This document shows positions 38,809 through 51,537 of a stretch of 64,000 bases of DNA, one piece after another. Source of the stretch: Loxodes magnus. Its lineage: Eukaryota; Ciliophora; Karyorelictea; Loxodida; Loxodidae. The notes beneath the pieces were generated by a model. It was not told the DNA's origin and made no database searches. It worked only from the letters and a program-made list of their open reading frames with translations. Location of the stretch: the NCBI GenBank assembly GCA_946699065.1, contig CAMPDV010000117.1:124001-188000 (forward strand). The letters run 5' to 3'. The translations under genes and the position numbers were made by a program. The first letter of the stretch is position 1, and every line of letters begins with the position of its first letter.

Positions 38809-39525
38809 ATTTAAAATAGGTATAAGTTATTATAAATTATTTACAACAAGATAGATAAATTAAGAAGATTATTAAATGTACTATGCTTAGAAGTAAGGAT
38901 ATTTTATAAAAGATATTATATTTAGATTTTTAATTTCATAATATTAACAAAACTTTAACAGAAAAGTATTTTCTACTTTAATACATGATAAACAATTAAA
39001 AGATTAATAAATTATCATACTATGCTTCTTTTTCAAAAAATCTAAAATAATATCTTAACAATAAATTAAAAAATCAAATAGCATTTTCAAAAGAACTTTG
39101 AGATTTATTGTGAAGGATCTAACACAGTTGAAGGATTTAACTACTCAAACTTTATATCTGCTTAGCCATAGCTTCGTTGTTGAGAGTTAGTTAAGTGATT
39201 TACTTTTATAGTTCTTTTATAATATTATCTTTTTAACGTAAAGCCTACTGATCAACTTGGGTTTCTTACATTTATTAATTAAGCTTCTTAAGAGAGTTGA
39301 ATTTATTTTCCTGTTCATCAAGTTAAGCTTGCATTTCCATTTTTACCAGCGTTTTTTATGTGTACAGCTGCAATTACTATAATGATGCAGGACCGAAGTT
39401 TCTAGAGTGGATGACTAACATTTCCTTCAACGTTGCACCATTCTTAAAGAACTTAACGAACTTGAGTTAGCTGCTCTTCCTGTGATTTGTTTTATTTCTT
39501 AAGAAGCAGTTTTTAAGTTATCAAA
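38809..39525. repeat. Near-identical direct repeat, copy A
   Basis: Essentially identical to 50,578-51,537, apart from a 239-bp segment missing here at about 39,325-39,332. Flanking sequence on both sides is far more diverged between the two blocks. This points to recent gene conversion or a recent partial duplication. Confidence 0.85.
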
Positions 39526-40710
39526 TCTTGATGACGTCACTAATAATTTCTAGTAAGCAGTTACAATTCATTTAGATCTATCGTTTACTTTTCTTATATT
39601 TGATTGTTTCGTTGCATTACTAAATAAATTTACTTGGCTCTTCGTATTTCCCTAGCAATGTTCTTAGTTGTTCGCTGTTATTTTGAATTGTCTTTTCTTT
39701 ATTTTCAATTTCCTTTATTAATTCCTCATTCTTTTTCAGCAGCGTTTTCATTTAATCATCCTAATGTTAAATCTTTTGTAAGTAACTTGGTATTTTATTT
39801 TAATATTCATTTTCTTAATCATCTAATTAGCAAGCTACCTGATCCATTTTTATTTTGTTTACTTGTTGTTCTTGCTGATAAATTTGCCTGTCGAAATTTT
39901 ATTATCTCCTTTTAAATGATTAACTAGTTGAATGAGTTATTTCTATTTAAGTATTTTAGGGACTCAACGCAACAAATGTTGGCATACTTATTCTCATTAT
40001 CTCGAGAACTTCTTAGCTAAGTTTAGTTGTATATAAAGTTTCTTCTAGTTACCTAGTCGCCAATAAAATCTAGAATTTGAATGGTTTATTTTTACGCTTT
40101 TACTTCTGTTGAAATATCTCTTTAAAAGCTAATCTTTTTCATTGAAGAGTTCTTAATAATAAGTAAACTATTCTTTGAAAAGTTTTATTTTTCCTCTTAG
40201 CTTTTAATTTTTTCAAAGGTTTCATAGGAAGTTTTAAAATGCACTTGCCAAGCATTGAGCTCTTTTTCTAGTTCTTACTTGCCAAGCATTGAGCTCTTTT
40301 TCTAGTTCTTGCTTATCCTATGCAACTATGTGTTTCTCTTACTATTCCTTCTTAATTTCTTATTTCGCTCTTCTTAATATTTTTAAGTTAAATTTGGTAA
40401 TTTTTAATTGTTGTATTATTAGTATCGATATTCGGCTTTAAAGCTATATTTAATACTTGAAGTAGTTTGTTCTTAACTTTGGAAATTAATAAATCTAAAA
40501 GCTTCTAAAGTTGCCTTGCTCATTGGTAATACACTCAGAAGTGGCGAATAGAAATTTAGCTTTTTGTAATTTCCTGTTTAATAGAGATAGATTCTTTATT
40601 CTTATACTTAACCTATATTTTTTAGAGTAATCAATAAAAGTTCTCTTTCATACTGTTACTTTTATTTTCTCCAAGCTTCGTCTTAACAGAGTTTGATGTA
40701 TCTAAGCATG
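39080..40710 (-). pseudogene. Broken, chimeric copy of the 52 kb coiled-coil gene
   Basis: From ~40,372 down to ~39,080 on the minus strand this matches the coiled-coil gene at 50.8-52.8 kb (for example KKNEELIKEIENKEKTIQNN near 39,740). It lacks 239 bp present there (deletion point ~39,328) and carries a 35-bp tandem duplication at 40,247-40,317; neither length is a multiple of three. Upstream of ~40,372 the sequence no longer matches. It reads instead as an unrelated protein-like segment (QDEAWRKQKQQYERELLLIT, SVLPMSKATLEAFRFINF), so the 5' part is fused to something else. Almost certainly a pseudogene; part of it is repeated, inverted, at 46.3-46.9 kb. Confidence 0.7.
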
Positions 40711-42420
40711 ATTGCTTAATAGGATTTAGCAACTGATTAATAATGCTAAAAGTGTATTAATTGGAGATATTATTTGGCTGATAAAATGTGAATTAGTAAT
40801 TAAACTGTCTTGGTTTCTAAAACTAATAGCAAAGCAAGTTAAATGTAAGTAAGATTCTACATTAATACTAAATTAGCAAATCTAAGCTACATATATAGCT
40901 TTATTTTAATACTCTTACAATACTATATGCTTATAAACATATTCATCTTTCATTCAAAACAATGACGTAACTATTTTTTTAATGTTGGAGTCTCTCTTAA
41001 ATACAAGATTAAGAACGATTATCGGATTTTGGTAGAGACTTGTAATCTCTTATTATAAAATTTGCGATCCTTATTAGTAATAGTTCCTGTAGAATTTATA
41101 ATAAGAATATTCAGTTATACTTACTAAGAGAATAAACACAGAGCTTAGCTGCGGTAAACTATTAAAATCTTAATAATGATGAATATAGTTCTTAGCTATA
41201 ATTCTATGTTTTACAATGATGACTAAGGCTTTTATAATTATAGAATATTAGTAAAGACAAACTATGATTTTAACTTTATTTATACTTATTAACTTATATT
41301 TATATCTTTTTGTTGTATCTTCTTTCGCTTTGAATTAAATTCTAAAATGATTTCTATTTTACTAAATGTGTAGTAGATTGCTATCATTTCAATAAAGACT
41401 TTCACTTTATTCTTTAGAGATAATTTCAGGTTTAAACTTTAGCAGATAGTTATGATATTCTATCTATTAAATACAGTACTTATATTTGTAAGCTTTATAA
41501 CTAGAACTTCCATATAAATATTAAACTGTACACATTTTCTAGCTTGGACTAGTAATTAACTGTAGATGCTTTCTTATAGAAAGTTTGAATGTGAATTTAG
41601 AAAGTAAAGTTATGGCTAATGCATTGACTTGGTTTCATGAATATAGTAAAAGCATAAATTTCTAAATAATTGATCTTACACTTTAGATGAACTTATCTAT
41701 TATTATTTACTTGTAGTGAAATTTTTCCTCTATTGTTTACTTTTTATCTTTTCAGTTCTAGTTGTTTACAATCTTATTTTATTAGTAGCCCTTAGAAATA
41801 GGTTGCTGTATGACTGATCCTAATTTATCTAAAGATTTGATTATCATTTGATTAGCGTTTAGTTGTAAAGGCAACTAATTCTTATGTTTGTTTTATTATT
41901 GATGCCTCAAAATGCATATTATAGGAAATATTATTTAATCTTCATAAATAATCTTACTAGGAACTAGCTATTGATGTTAGATTACTTTAAAGACTTGATA
42001 AAAGTATAAAATACTCTCATCAATTATAATTATAGCCTTTACTTTTATAAAGTAATAAATTTAACCTCTTTGCTTTATAACTAATTTTAGTTTATCAATA
42101 TTTAACACTTAGAGAATTTACATAGTTATCTGATAATTACCTATATATAAGTATCTTGGAAGTTATTTATAGTAGAATTATTTAATTATATTCTAGTTCT
42201 TTTATTAATAAGTAACTATTTTATTAAATCCATCTTTTTATAAAAGTTACATTAATTAAATAAACTACGTGGTATCATATTTAATTAGGAGTTAAACCAA
42301 TTTATAAAATATTAGTTTAAGCTTCCAACTCTTCATAATAGTATTAAGGGATATAAGGGTTTTAATAAATAGACCATTCAATTGATTCCTTGTAATTTGG
42401 AGTCAACCTAAGCTTGCTGA
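39640..42420. repeat. Long inverted repeat, left arm
   Basis: Reverse complement of 43,203-46,862. From ~40,712 to 42,420 the two arms look virtually identical. The piece 39,640-40,160 pairs with 46,318-46,862, and about 550 bp between them (40,160-40,712) is missing from the right arm. The outer end lies inside the broken coiled-coil copy and the inner end faces a ~780-bp single-copy core. Confidence 0.85.
40247..40317. repeat. 35-bp tandem duplication inside the pseudogene
   Basis: CTTGCCAAGCATTGAGCTCT and the next 15 bases occur twice in a row here and once in the intact copy at 52.26 kb. The extra 35 bp shifts the frame. Confidence 0.85.
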
Positions 42421-42533
42421 ATTTGTTATAGAACAACTAGCTGCTTAATTAAACTTAGTAGATTTAATTCAATAAGCAAGCTAAAATAGTAAAATTATGA
42501 TATTCATATAAAGATTCAAAACTAACTTCCTTA

Positions 42534-43135
42534 ATGAAAAGTGAATATCAATACTAGGAAGATTTAACTTTTGAATCACTTAAAATAAAAATTTCTAAAG
42601 AATAAAATATTTTATTAGAAGATCTAGACTTCTTTGATTTAAATTTAGAGTAGCAACTAGATCCTTACGCAAAAATACTCGACTATTTGAAAACCTAAAA
42701 TGCTTAAGAGGTAACTGCAGATATCAAATATAAAAATGCTAAGTAAATACAAATTTATCTACCAGACAACTATAATTTTCGTAGTTAACTAAACTAAAGG
42801 AAGTTAAAGAAGCCTTAAAATAAGAACTAAACTTGAAAGATGCTTGCTTTTATATCCTAGATAACAAAAAGACTAAGATTATAGCAGAACTAGAGGAAAA
42901 AAGAATTTGAGAATATGATAATCAAGTAATTATCGAAATTAGCCAGTTCATAACAATAAAATATACAATTTGATAATAGAAACGAAAGCTCTTTATAAAT
43001 CAGAAAGGACAAATCTATCTGTTATTTAAAAAATAAAATACTAAAATGACATTAAAAGAACTTTTAAGCTCTCTTTTAAATCAAGATATTATACAATCAC
43101 CTGAAAATTCAAGACTTTACATCAGTTGAAGTTTT
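42534..43135 (+). pseudogene. Fragment of a ubiquitin-like/pseudokinase gene at the core of the inverted repeat
   Basis: Reads KSEYQYQEDLTFESLKIKIS, EDLDFFDLNLEQQLDPYAKI, then after a frame break near 42,795 KEVKEALKQELNLKDACFYI and LDNKKTKII. This aligns with the N-terminal part of paralog 3 (KEVLEILRQELGLQNVNFYI, MNKEKTKKI), including the in-frame TGA Trp (RIW) at the same place. Nothing beyond the first ubiquitin-like units is present and no kinase part follows. It is a broken fragment trapped between the two repeat arms. Confidence 0.75.
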
Positions 43136-43487
43136 TAAGCTTACTCTTTGAATTTACACCACTTGGAAGAGATAAGTTGAAATTCATACTAACGAAAAAT
43201 CTGCAAGCTTAGGCTGACTCCAAATTACAAGGAATCAATTGAATCGTCTATTTATTAAAACCCTTAATTACCTTAATACAATTATGAAGAGTTGGAAGCT
43301 TAATCCTACATTTTATAAATTTGGTTTAACTCCTAATTAAATATGATACCACGTAGTTTATTTAATTAATGTAACTTTTATAAAAAGATGGATTTAATAA
43401 AATAGTTACTTATTAATAAAAGAACTAGAATATAATTAAATAATTCTACTATAAATTACTTCCAAGATACTTATATATAATTTAAAT

Positions 43488-44872
43488 TGATTTAAATATT
43501 AGCGGAATTCCTATTGCTTAAAAGGACAAAATTACATATCTTGGATACAGATTGGGAAGTAAATAAAACTATAAACTTTACTGTGCAAGCAAAGTATCTA
43601 ACTTCAGAGTAGCAGTTTTGAAAGTATCAGCAATTCTTTCTAAGTACGGATTAGTATCATCACTCAATATTAAAACATTTTGCAGAAAATTTATTTTGAC
43701 TAAAAAAAGAGTATGAAAGTGATATAACTCCTTGAAGTATCATGATAGGACTTAAAGGAATGAAAACATAAATAAATAAACTACAAAGACTCAATTCAAG
43801 GAAAGCATTTAAATCTCCTTAATCGGCATTCAATGAACCTTACTTCATTGATCTTAATTGACTTCCGTTCAAGCACATGACAATATTAAAATTGATCGTT
43901 TTTATTTTAAAATAGTGTAAGCCAGTAGAGAAAATCGGAACTCTGATGTAGTATTCTTCTTTTCTAAATGCAAGGAATACAACTTATCATATATGAAGTA
44001 AATAAAAGCCTTTAATACAGTAAAATTGACATTGAAAGTATGAAAAACCTAATAGATTTTAATTAGCATTATTATTCTAAGAATGAAAGAACATTTTTAA
44101 GGATGTTTTTAAAGGAATATACAGATACTTACAGCTTAAAGATTTATGTAATATATTTAAAATAATCAAAGTGTACTTCCTGAAATAGCTTACACTAAGT
44201 TTAACAGACATCGAATTTAAGACATAATTTCTATTTTCAAGCTAAGAACACTCACCTAAAATTTCTTATACGAACTTAGTTTGCGTCACATAAACAAATA
44301 AATGGAATTGATTGTGTATATTGTTTAGCTTATGATGAATTCGATCATATATTTGAATGTAATTTCTAGAAAGATATCTTTAGGAATTATCTAATCGAAA
44401 AATATTTTATAAAAAATATAATATAAAGCTAATTATATATTACTACAATTATTTTAATTAAAACCTTGTAAAAAATAAAATCACTAAAATTAACAAAAAC
44501 ATTAAAAAATTTTGTTATTGCTTAAAAAGGAATAGAAATAAAAAAAAATTTAATAGTAGAAACAAAAAATAAATTTTTGGAAGTAAAAAATATAATTTAA
44601 GAAAGAAAATTTAGTTATTTTTGTGTAAAATAAATAAGAAAAAAATTGAAAAAAAGAAGTGAGAGAAGAAATGAAAGAAAACATCTTAGAACTAATTTAG
44701 AAGAAACAAAAGAAAAGAAGAAGAAGAATGAACTAAAGGTTGATTATAAACTTAAAAAGCTCTTGTATTTAATATAATTAGATTCAAATAAAACTATTAG
44801 TGAAATTATGTCCAAATACTCAAAGATTTGAAAATATTTTGTCTTAGTATTATTACTATTTCTTTAATATAT
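43488..44872 (+). mobile_element. 5'-truncated non-LTR (LINE-like) retrotransposon
   Basis: This segment interrupts the right repeat arm and has no counterpart in the left arm, so its ends are defined by comparison. Translation gives the C-terminal reverse-transcriptase region: DKITYLGYRLGS, YCASKVSNFRVAVLKVSAIL, then FIDLNWLPFKHMTILKLIVF (the conserved LGWLPv-type motif). A zinc knuckle follows, CVYCLAYDEFDHIFEC (CxxC...H....C), typical of LINE ORF2 ends. Several frame changes show it is inactive. The palm, endonuclease and ORF1 are missing, as expected for 5'-truncated target-primed integration. About 400 bp of A-rich sequence follows the knuckle. Both junctions lie in TATATA sequence. Confidence 0.75.
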
Positions 44873-46317
44873 ATAGATAAATATCAGATAACTATGTAAA
44901 TTCTCTAAGTGTTAAATATTGATAAACTAAAATTAGTTATAAAGCAAAGAGGTTAAATTTATTACTTTATAAAAGTAAAGGCTATAATTATAATTGATGA
45001 GAGTATTTTATACTTTTATCAAGTCTTTAAAGTAATCTAACATCAATAGCTAGTTCCTAGTAAGATTATTTATGAAGATTAAATAATATTTCCTATAATA
45101 TGCATTTTGAGGCATCAATAATAAAACAAACATAAGAATTAGTTGCCTTTACAACTAAACGCTAATCAAATGATAATCAAATCTTTAGATAAATTAGGAT
45201 CAGTCATACAGCAACCTATTTCTAAGGGCTACTAATAAAATAAGATTGTAAACAACTAGAACTGAAAAGATAAAAAGTAAACAATAGAGGAAAAATTTCA
45301 CTACAAGTAAATAATAATAGATAAGTTCATCTAAAGTGTAAGATCAATTATTTAGAAATTTATGCTTTTACTATATTCATGAAACCAAGTCAATGCATTA
45401 GCCATAACTTTACTTTCTAAATTCACATTCAAACTTTCTATAAGAAAGCATCTACAGTTAATTACTAGTCCAAGCTAGAAAATGTGTACAGTTTAATATT
45501 TATATGGAAGTTCTAGTTATAAAGCTTACAAATATAAGTACTGTATTTAATAGATAGAATATCATAACTATCTGCTAAAGTTTAAACCTGAAATTATCTC
45601 TAAAGAATAAAGTGAAAGTCTTTATTGAAATGATAGCAATCTACTACACATTTAGTAAAATAGAAATCATTTTAGAATTTAATTCAAAGCGAAAGAAGAT
45701 ACAACAAAAAGATATAAATATAAGTTAATAAGTATAAATAAAGTTAAAATCATAGTTTGTCTTTACTAATATTCTATAATTATAAAAGCCTTAGTCATCA
45801 TTGTAAAACATAGAATTATAGCTAAGAACTATATTCATCATTATTAAGATTTTAATAGTTTACCGCAGCTAAGCTCTGTGTTTATTCTCTTAGTAAGTAT
45901 AACTGAATATTCTTATTATAAATTCTACAGGAACTATTACTAATAAGGATCGCAAATTTTATAATAAGAGATTACAAGTCTCTACCAAAATCCGATAATC
46001 GTTCTTAATCTTGTATTTAAGAGAGACTCCAACATTAAAAAAATAGTTACGTCATTGTTTTGAATGAAAGATGAATATGTTTATAAGCATATAGTATTGT
46101 AAGAGTATTAAAATAAAGCTATATATGTAGCTTAGATTTGCTAATTTAGTATTAATGTAGAATCTTACTTACATTTAACTTGCTTTGCTATTAGTTTTAG
46201 AAACCAAGACAGTTTAATTACTAATTCACATTTTATCAGCCAAATAATATCTCCAATTAATACACTTTTAGCATTATTAATCAGTTGCTAAATCCTATTA
46301 AGCAATCAGGAAAATTA

Positions 46318-46862
46318 AAGTTTTTCAAAGAATAGATTACTTAGTATTAAGAACTTTTCAATGAAAAGGATTAGCTTTTAAAGAGAATACTTCAACAGAA
46401 GTAAAAGTGTAAAAATAAACCATTCGAATTCTAGATTTTTTTAGTGACTAGGTAACTAGAAGAAACTTTAGATACAGCTAAACTTAGCTAAGAAGTTTTA
46501 GAGATCATGAGAATAAGTATGCCAACATTTGTTGTTTTGAGTCCCAAAAATACTTAAATAGGAATAACTCAACAACTAGTTAATCAATTAAAAAGAGATA
46601 ATAAAATTTCGACAGGCAAACTTATCAGCATGAACAACAAGCAAACAAAATAAAAATGGATCAGGTAGCTTGCTAATCATCTGATTAACAAAATGAATAT
46701 TAAAATAAAATACAAAGTTACTTACAAAAGATTTATTTTTAGGATGATTAAATGAAAACGCTGCTGAAAAAGAATGAGGAATTAATAAAGTAAATTGAAA
46801 ATTAAGAAAGGACAATTCAAAATAGAACATGAAATAAAAGAAGTAGTAAGGTAGCTCCTGCT
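46318..46862 (+). pseudogene. Inverted fragment of the coiled-coil gene
   Basis: In the plus direction it matches the interior of the minus-strand gene at 50.8-52.8 kb (FKEQITQYQELFNEKDQL, ETLDTAKLSQEVLEIMRISM, then KRDNKISTGKL). It is only ~545 bp, with neither start nor stop, and forms the outermost part of the right repeat arm. Confidence 0.75.
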
Positions 46863-46944
46863 CTTGGTATTTTATATTATGAAATTGTTATAAGATATCT
46901 CGAAAAAAACTTAAAATTTTGCATTTACTAATCTCTCAAAACTT

Positions 46945-47990
46945 TTGTTGTGCGTGAATTTTTTAAGGATTTAAATGATCTTTCAAGTTATTATTTAATT
47001 GATCAAAAATTATTATTTTTCACAGTTTAAGTTTTCTTTTAATAAAGTTTAGTATAAACGCTTAAATATGTGAAGTAAATACTTTCCTAAAAAATTAAAG
47101 TAGAATTTAAATAAACTTCAACATTAATGGGTAGCCAATTAACTAAAAAGAAGTAATTACTGACCTGGAAAGTAAATTAGGAAAAGAGAAAATTATAAGT
47201 TCCACTGTTAAGTAAATGTCTCTGATTTCAGAAACAACTTCTTAATGATTACAATTTTATCTATGTGTGGAGCTTTTTATTCCGCATAATATTAATTCAT
47301 TTTATATAACTTTCATTTAACCTAAAGATTGTATGGTTATATTACATCTTGGAATACTTTATAAGGACTTAAAAAATTATCAAGAGAATTTATCAACATC
47401 GAGCTTATAAAATCAAACCTGCTCTTATAAAAATGTCTACTGAGAACACACTTATGCCAACTGCAAAAAATAATAGTTCAAGTATAAATTAACAAAAATG
47501 TGCTTTCTAGCATAATATACATCGCATTCAGGAGATGATTTCCCTTAATAAAATGAGAATTTATTCTTAAAATTTCAAATTGAACTCAGTTAATATCGCA
47601 TTAATATCTTATCAAGCAGAATTTGTACCTACTAGATTTTGTAAGAATTTGAATACATTTTTAATTTTCTTTCATAGATTTACTTACTAATTTTTCTAAT
47701 AATTAGTTACATTAGTGAAAAGATTAGAAGAAACTAATTTAATATATTTAGACTTATATCAATTAGAGTTTTTAAAGAGCTTAACTTCCTAAAATAGATA
47801 AATCAGACAAAGTCTTTCATAGGGAGTTATTTAAGAGAAGATTAAAAATTATCAAATTGAGAAAGAAAAGTACGATAAATTCCTTAAATGGAAAAGAAGA
47901 AACTTAAGAAGAAAATATTCAATTATCTTTGCAAAAGGAATAAAATCAAAAGTTTATTTGAGGTTTAATTAAAAAAAAGCTTATTTAAAC
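46945..47990 (+). other. Weak coding-like region, probably relics
   Basis: Short protein-like patches occur (VREFFKDLNDLSSYYLIDQK near 46,950, resembling the start of the pseudokinase part of paralog 2; EKIKNYQIEKEKYDKFLKWK near 47,850), but they do not form one coherent frame. Could be a degraded ubiquitin-like/pseudokinase copy. Confidence 0.25.
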
Positions 47991-48394
47991 GTAATTTGCA
48001 TATTAAACTTGATGTAATATACAGTTTTGTTCCAATATACAAAATATTAAAACTTTCATATCTAAATTATTATATTAACATAAAAGCCCTTTTGCCATCA
48101 AATTTTTTTCATTTTTTTATTATTTACTCACTATTAATAAGTAATTCAAAAATTACTACTAGATCAACAAAAACGTTGAACACCGAGTTCAAATTGGGAT
48201 AATAATTTTAAAATTCTATCAGTTTTTAATTACATCATATTATATAAAACTGCTTTGCTATTTTTTTATTACTAAATAGTATAATTTAACATTAATAAGT
48301 GGAAAAAAACCTATTTGTTAACTATAATAGGATCTTTCTATAATAATTTAAGAAGTATGTTTGTTTTTGCATTTAGGTTTTATATACTAAACTA

Positions 48395-49113
48395 TTTTCT
48401 CAATTTTCCTTTCTATATTTTAGAGAAATTGCGATCTTTATTTTAACTAGAATAGTATTTAAAGTTCGCATCTTCTTATCTGTTTTTAAGGTACAATATT
48501 TTATTAGTTCCTAATTTTTCCATGAGTAAGATTGGAATTTTCGCTCCTGTTCTTATACTAAAAAGGTTTTCAAAATTTTGGATCAATTTGAGATTTAAAG
48601 GATTAAAGTTATTACAGAATATAATATTCTAATTTTTATTTAACTTCAAAATATTAAGTATTTTTGACTGACTCTCATCTTATTTATATTATTTCTAAAC
48701 CCTTCACCTAACAGAAGCTAGTGAATTTTAATATTTTATTTTTGGTCTGTGGAGTTTAGCTATTGATTAAAAATGATATTAGATGTTTCTCATTTGTCTT
48801 AAAATGTTTAATTTTCATAATATTTATAACTATATTTCAAGCAAGTAGTTACCACTTTACTTTATCTTTTACAATCATAATTTATTCCTAGTTTGACTTA
48901 AATCTTTAGTTACTTTGAATAGCTTATAAAATTCTACCTTGTAGTTATAAAATTAGATTCAAGGTTCTTCTATACATTTCCTTAACCTATCTTATTTTTC
49001 CTTCATTCTATTCTTTTCCAAGCAAATTTAGCCTTTAAGGATTAAAATTTCTCAATAATAATAGAGAAGGGGATTAAAAGATCTAAGTTTGTATATCATT
49101 CTGAAGTATAATT
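48395..49113 (-). pseudogene. Diverged copy of the 36.4-37.2 kb coiled-coil/beta gene
   Basis: The minus strand gives a frame with YKQDESQSKILNILKLN, FNPLNLKLIQNFENLFSIRT, GAKIPILLMEKLGTNKILYL and EDANFKYYSS. These parallel the 36.4 kb gene, and flanking spacer also aligns. The N-terminal half has lost the regular coiled-coil pattern and frames disagree, so I treat it as a pseudogene. Confidence 0.45.
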
Positions 49114-50577
49114 TCCAAATAACCATAAATTAGACTTTATGAGATAACAGATAAAGATAGTCTTAATCTTCCTGAATTTTATCTATTTAATTCCATAAAG
49201 TTAAAATAGTAACTAAGCTTTAAATAAAATAATAAATGACTTATCCTATTTAAAATTAAAGATACCTCATACTAAGCCATATTATCATTAAATACTCTTT
49301 TACACTAAAGACTAAGCAGCTTTTAATTACTTACTTATGTATAAAAGTCTACCTATCTATTGATATTATTGCTTCTTTCTTTTAAAGGATTTATTTTATT
49401 AATTAAAGATATTTAACAAATCTATTTCCTAAGATAATTAATATCCTTAGGTTTAAATCCTCTATAGAAAAGATCATTTATATAAGCATTTTATAAATAT
49501 AAAGATAGTATCCTATTTAAAATACTTTGGCTGCTTTCCTTAACTATTAATTAGAAGAGAGATATTTCCTAGCTATTACAGTTTCCTATTGAAAAAGGAT
49601 AATTATATCTCAAGCCTTTAAAACCTTAGTGCTCTTTGTTTCTTAATTTAAGATTTAAAACAGTAATTAATTAAGTGTCTAGTATTCAGTTTCTATTAGC
49701 TTGCTAAATTTAAATAGAAGAGTATCCCAATTGAATACTCTAGTTCATTAGCAAACTAAGAAACTAATATAAATACACTGAAATTAGATAAATATCTTAG
49801 GACTATTAAACACATATTGAAGTAGGCTATAAAAGTAAAATTAAAATCTTAGTATATAAGTATAAAGTATAGTAGCTACAAAAGCTTTAGAAACCTTTCT
49901 ATTTAATACTTAAGATATAAACATTTGCTATTACTTATTTTACCTAGCTTAAATGATAAATCATATTATACAGCAGCAAGTCAAACTTTAAGTAAACTAA
50001 ATTAGATTAAATATAATTAAACTAGCATGAAGGGAGTTTTTTATTAAATAAGTAATAAAATAAGGATATTCTTAAAAGATTCACTTATAAGAGTTATTAG
50101 AAGAAGGTTTCATTACTTACTCTATATGAACTTATAAGCAAAGCATATCCAAAAGAAGTACTTTAGTTGATAGGAATAATCGAACTGTATTATATTACTA
50201 AAGAAGTTATAAATATAGATATTAAATGTAGATGCTAATTTATACAATAACCTCTAAGCTAGAAGTTGTAAATAGTTAACAAAGTGAGGCAGATAATAAT
50301 AAAAAGGCAAGTAACTAAACTAATAAATATCTATTTAACTAATAAAAGCTTAAATTAATAAATAAAGGATATATGCTTTTATCCTACTAAAACAGTGTAA
50401 CAATAAGATCTGCTATTATAAAGAATAGCTTAAAATATAGTGCTAGTTTTGTACTTAATTAGATATAAAATTTATATCAATAATATGTGGAGTAATGATA
50501 GTAATTTATTAACAAGCTTAAGGCTTTTAATTTTAGCACTAAATTTAATATCTAATTAATAATAATAAAATTATAAT
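49114..50577. other. Spacer, diverged copy of 37,209-38,808
   Basis: No gene seen; patchy alignment to the corresponding spacer of the other duplicate block. Confidence 0.45.
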
Positions 50578-51537
50578 ATTTAAAATAGGTATAAGTTATT
50601 ATAAATTATTTACAACAAGATAGATAAATTAAGAAGATTATTAAATGTACTATGCTTAGAAGTAAGGATATTTTATAAAAGATATTATATTTAGATTTTT
50701 AATTTCATAATATTAACAAAACTTTAACAGAAAAGTATTTTCTACTTTAATACATGATAAACAATTAAAAGATTAATAAATTATCATACTATGCTTCTTT
50801 TTCAAAAAATCTAAAATAATATCTTAACAATAAATTAAAAAATCAAATAGCATTTTCAAAAGAACTTTGAGATTTATTGTGAAGGATCTAACACAGTTGA
50901 AGGATTTAACTACTCAAACTTTATATCTGCTTAGCCATAGCTTCGTTGTTGAGAGTTAGTTAAGTGATTTACTTTTATAGTTCTTTTATAATATTATCTT
51001 TTTAACGTAAAGCCTACTGATCAACTTGGGTTTCTTACATTTATTAATTAAGCTTCTTAAGAGAGTTGAATTTATTTTCCTGTTCATCAAGTTAAGCTTG
51101 CAATTACTTTATTGTATGCTCTTGAAGTTCTAATTGCTCCAATAAATTGTTGTGCTGAGACTATAATAATTGACTCTCTTAAGTCATTTATACAAACGAA
51201 GTTCTCATATGAAGTAAACCTTCCTTTATTTGCTAAGAGTAATAGCTATCCGCTCTTAAAGTTGAAATTTATATATATTAAGGTATTTTTAGCCTCAGAG
51301 TTCATGGATTCTCACTTTCAGAATTTTCTAAGTAGCTTGCATTTCCATTTTTACCAGCGTTTTTTATGCGTACAGCTGCAATTACTACAATGATGCAGGA
51401 CCGAAGTTTCTAGAGTGGATGACTAACATTTCCTTCAACGTTGCACCATTCTTAAAGAACTTAACGAACTTGAGTTAGCTGCTCTTCCTGTGATTTGTTT
51501 TATTTCTTAAGAAACAGTTTTTAAGTTATCAAATCTT
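50578..51537. repeat. Near-identical direct repeat, copy B
   Basis: Matches 38,809-39,525. It contains the 239 bp lost from copy A, flanked here by two 8-bp AGCTTGCA repeats (51,095-51,102 and 51,334-51,341). Confidence 0.85.

Larger units (their letters stand above)
43203..46862. repeat. Long inverted repeat, right arm
   Basis: Reverse complement of 39,640-42,420. It is longer because a ~1.4-kb retrotransposon fragment is inserted at 43,488-44,872, while a 550-bp stretch of the left arm is absent at ~46,310. Apart from these events the arms are nearly identical, so the inverted duplication is recent. Confidence 0.85.

Noticed and set aside
39634..39915. Plus-strand hydrophobic, Phe-rich open frames here and at 51,667, and the equivalent minus-strand one at 46,830
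   Set aside because: They are the reverse complement of Glu/Lys-rich coiled coil; antisense of GAA/AAA-rich coding gives TTC/TTT-rich frames.
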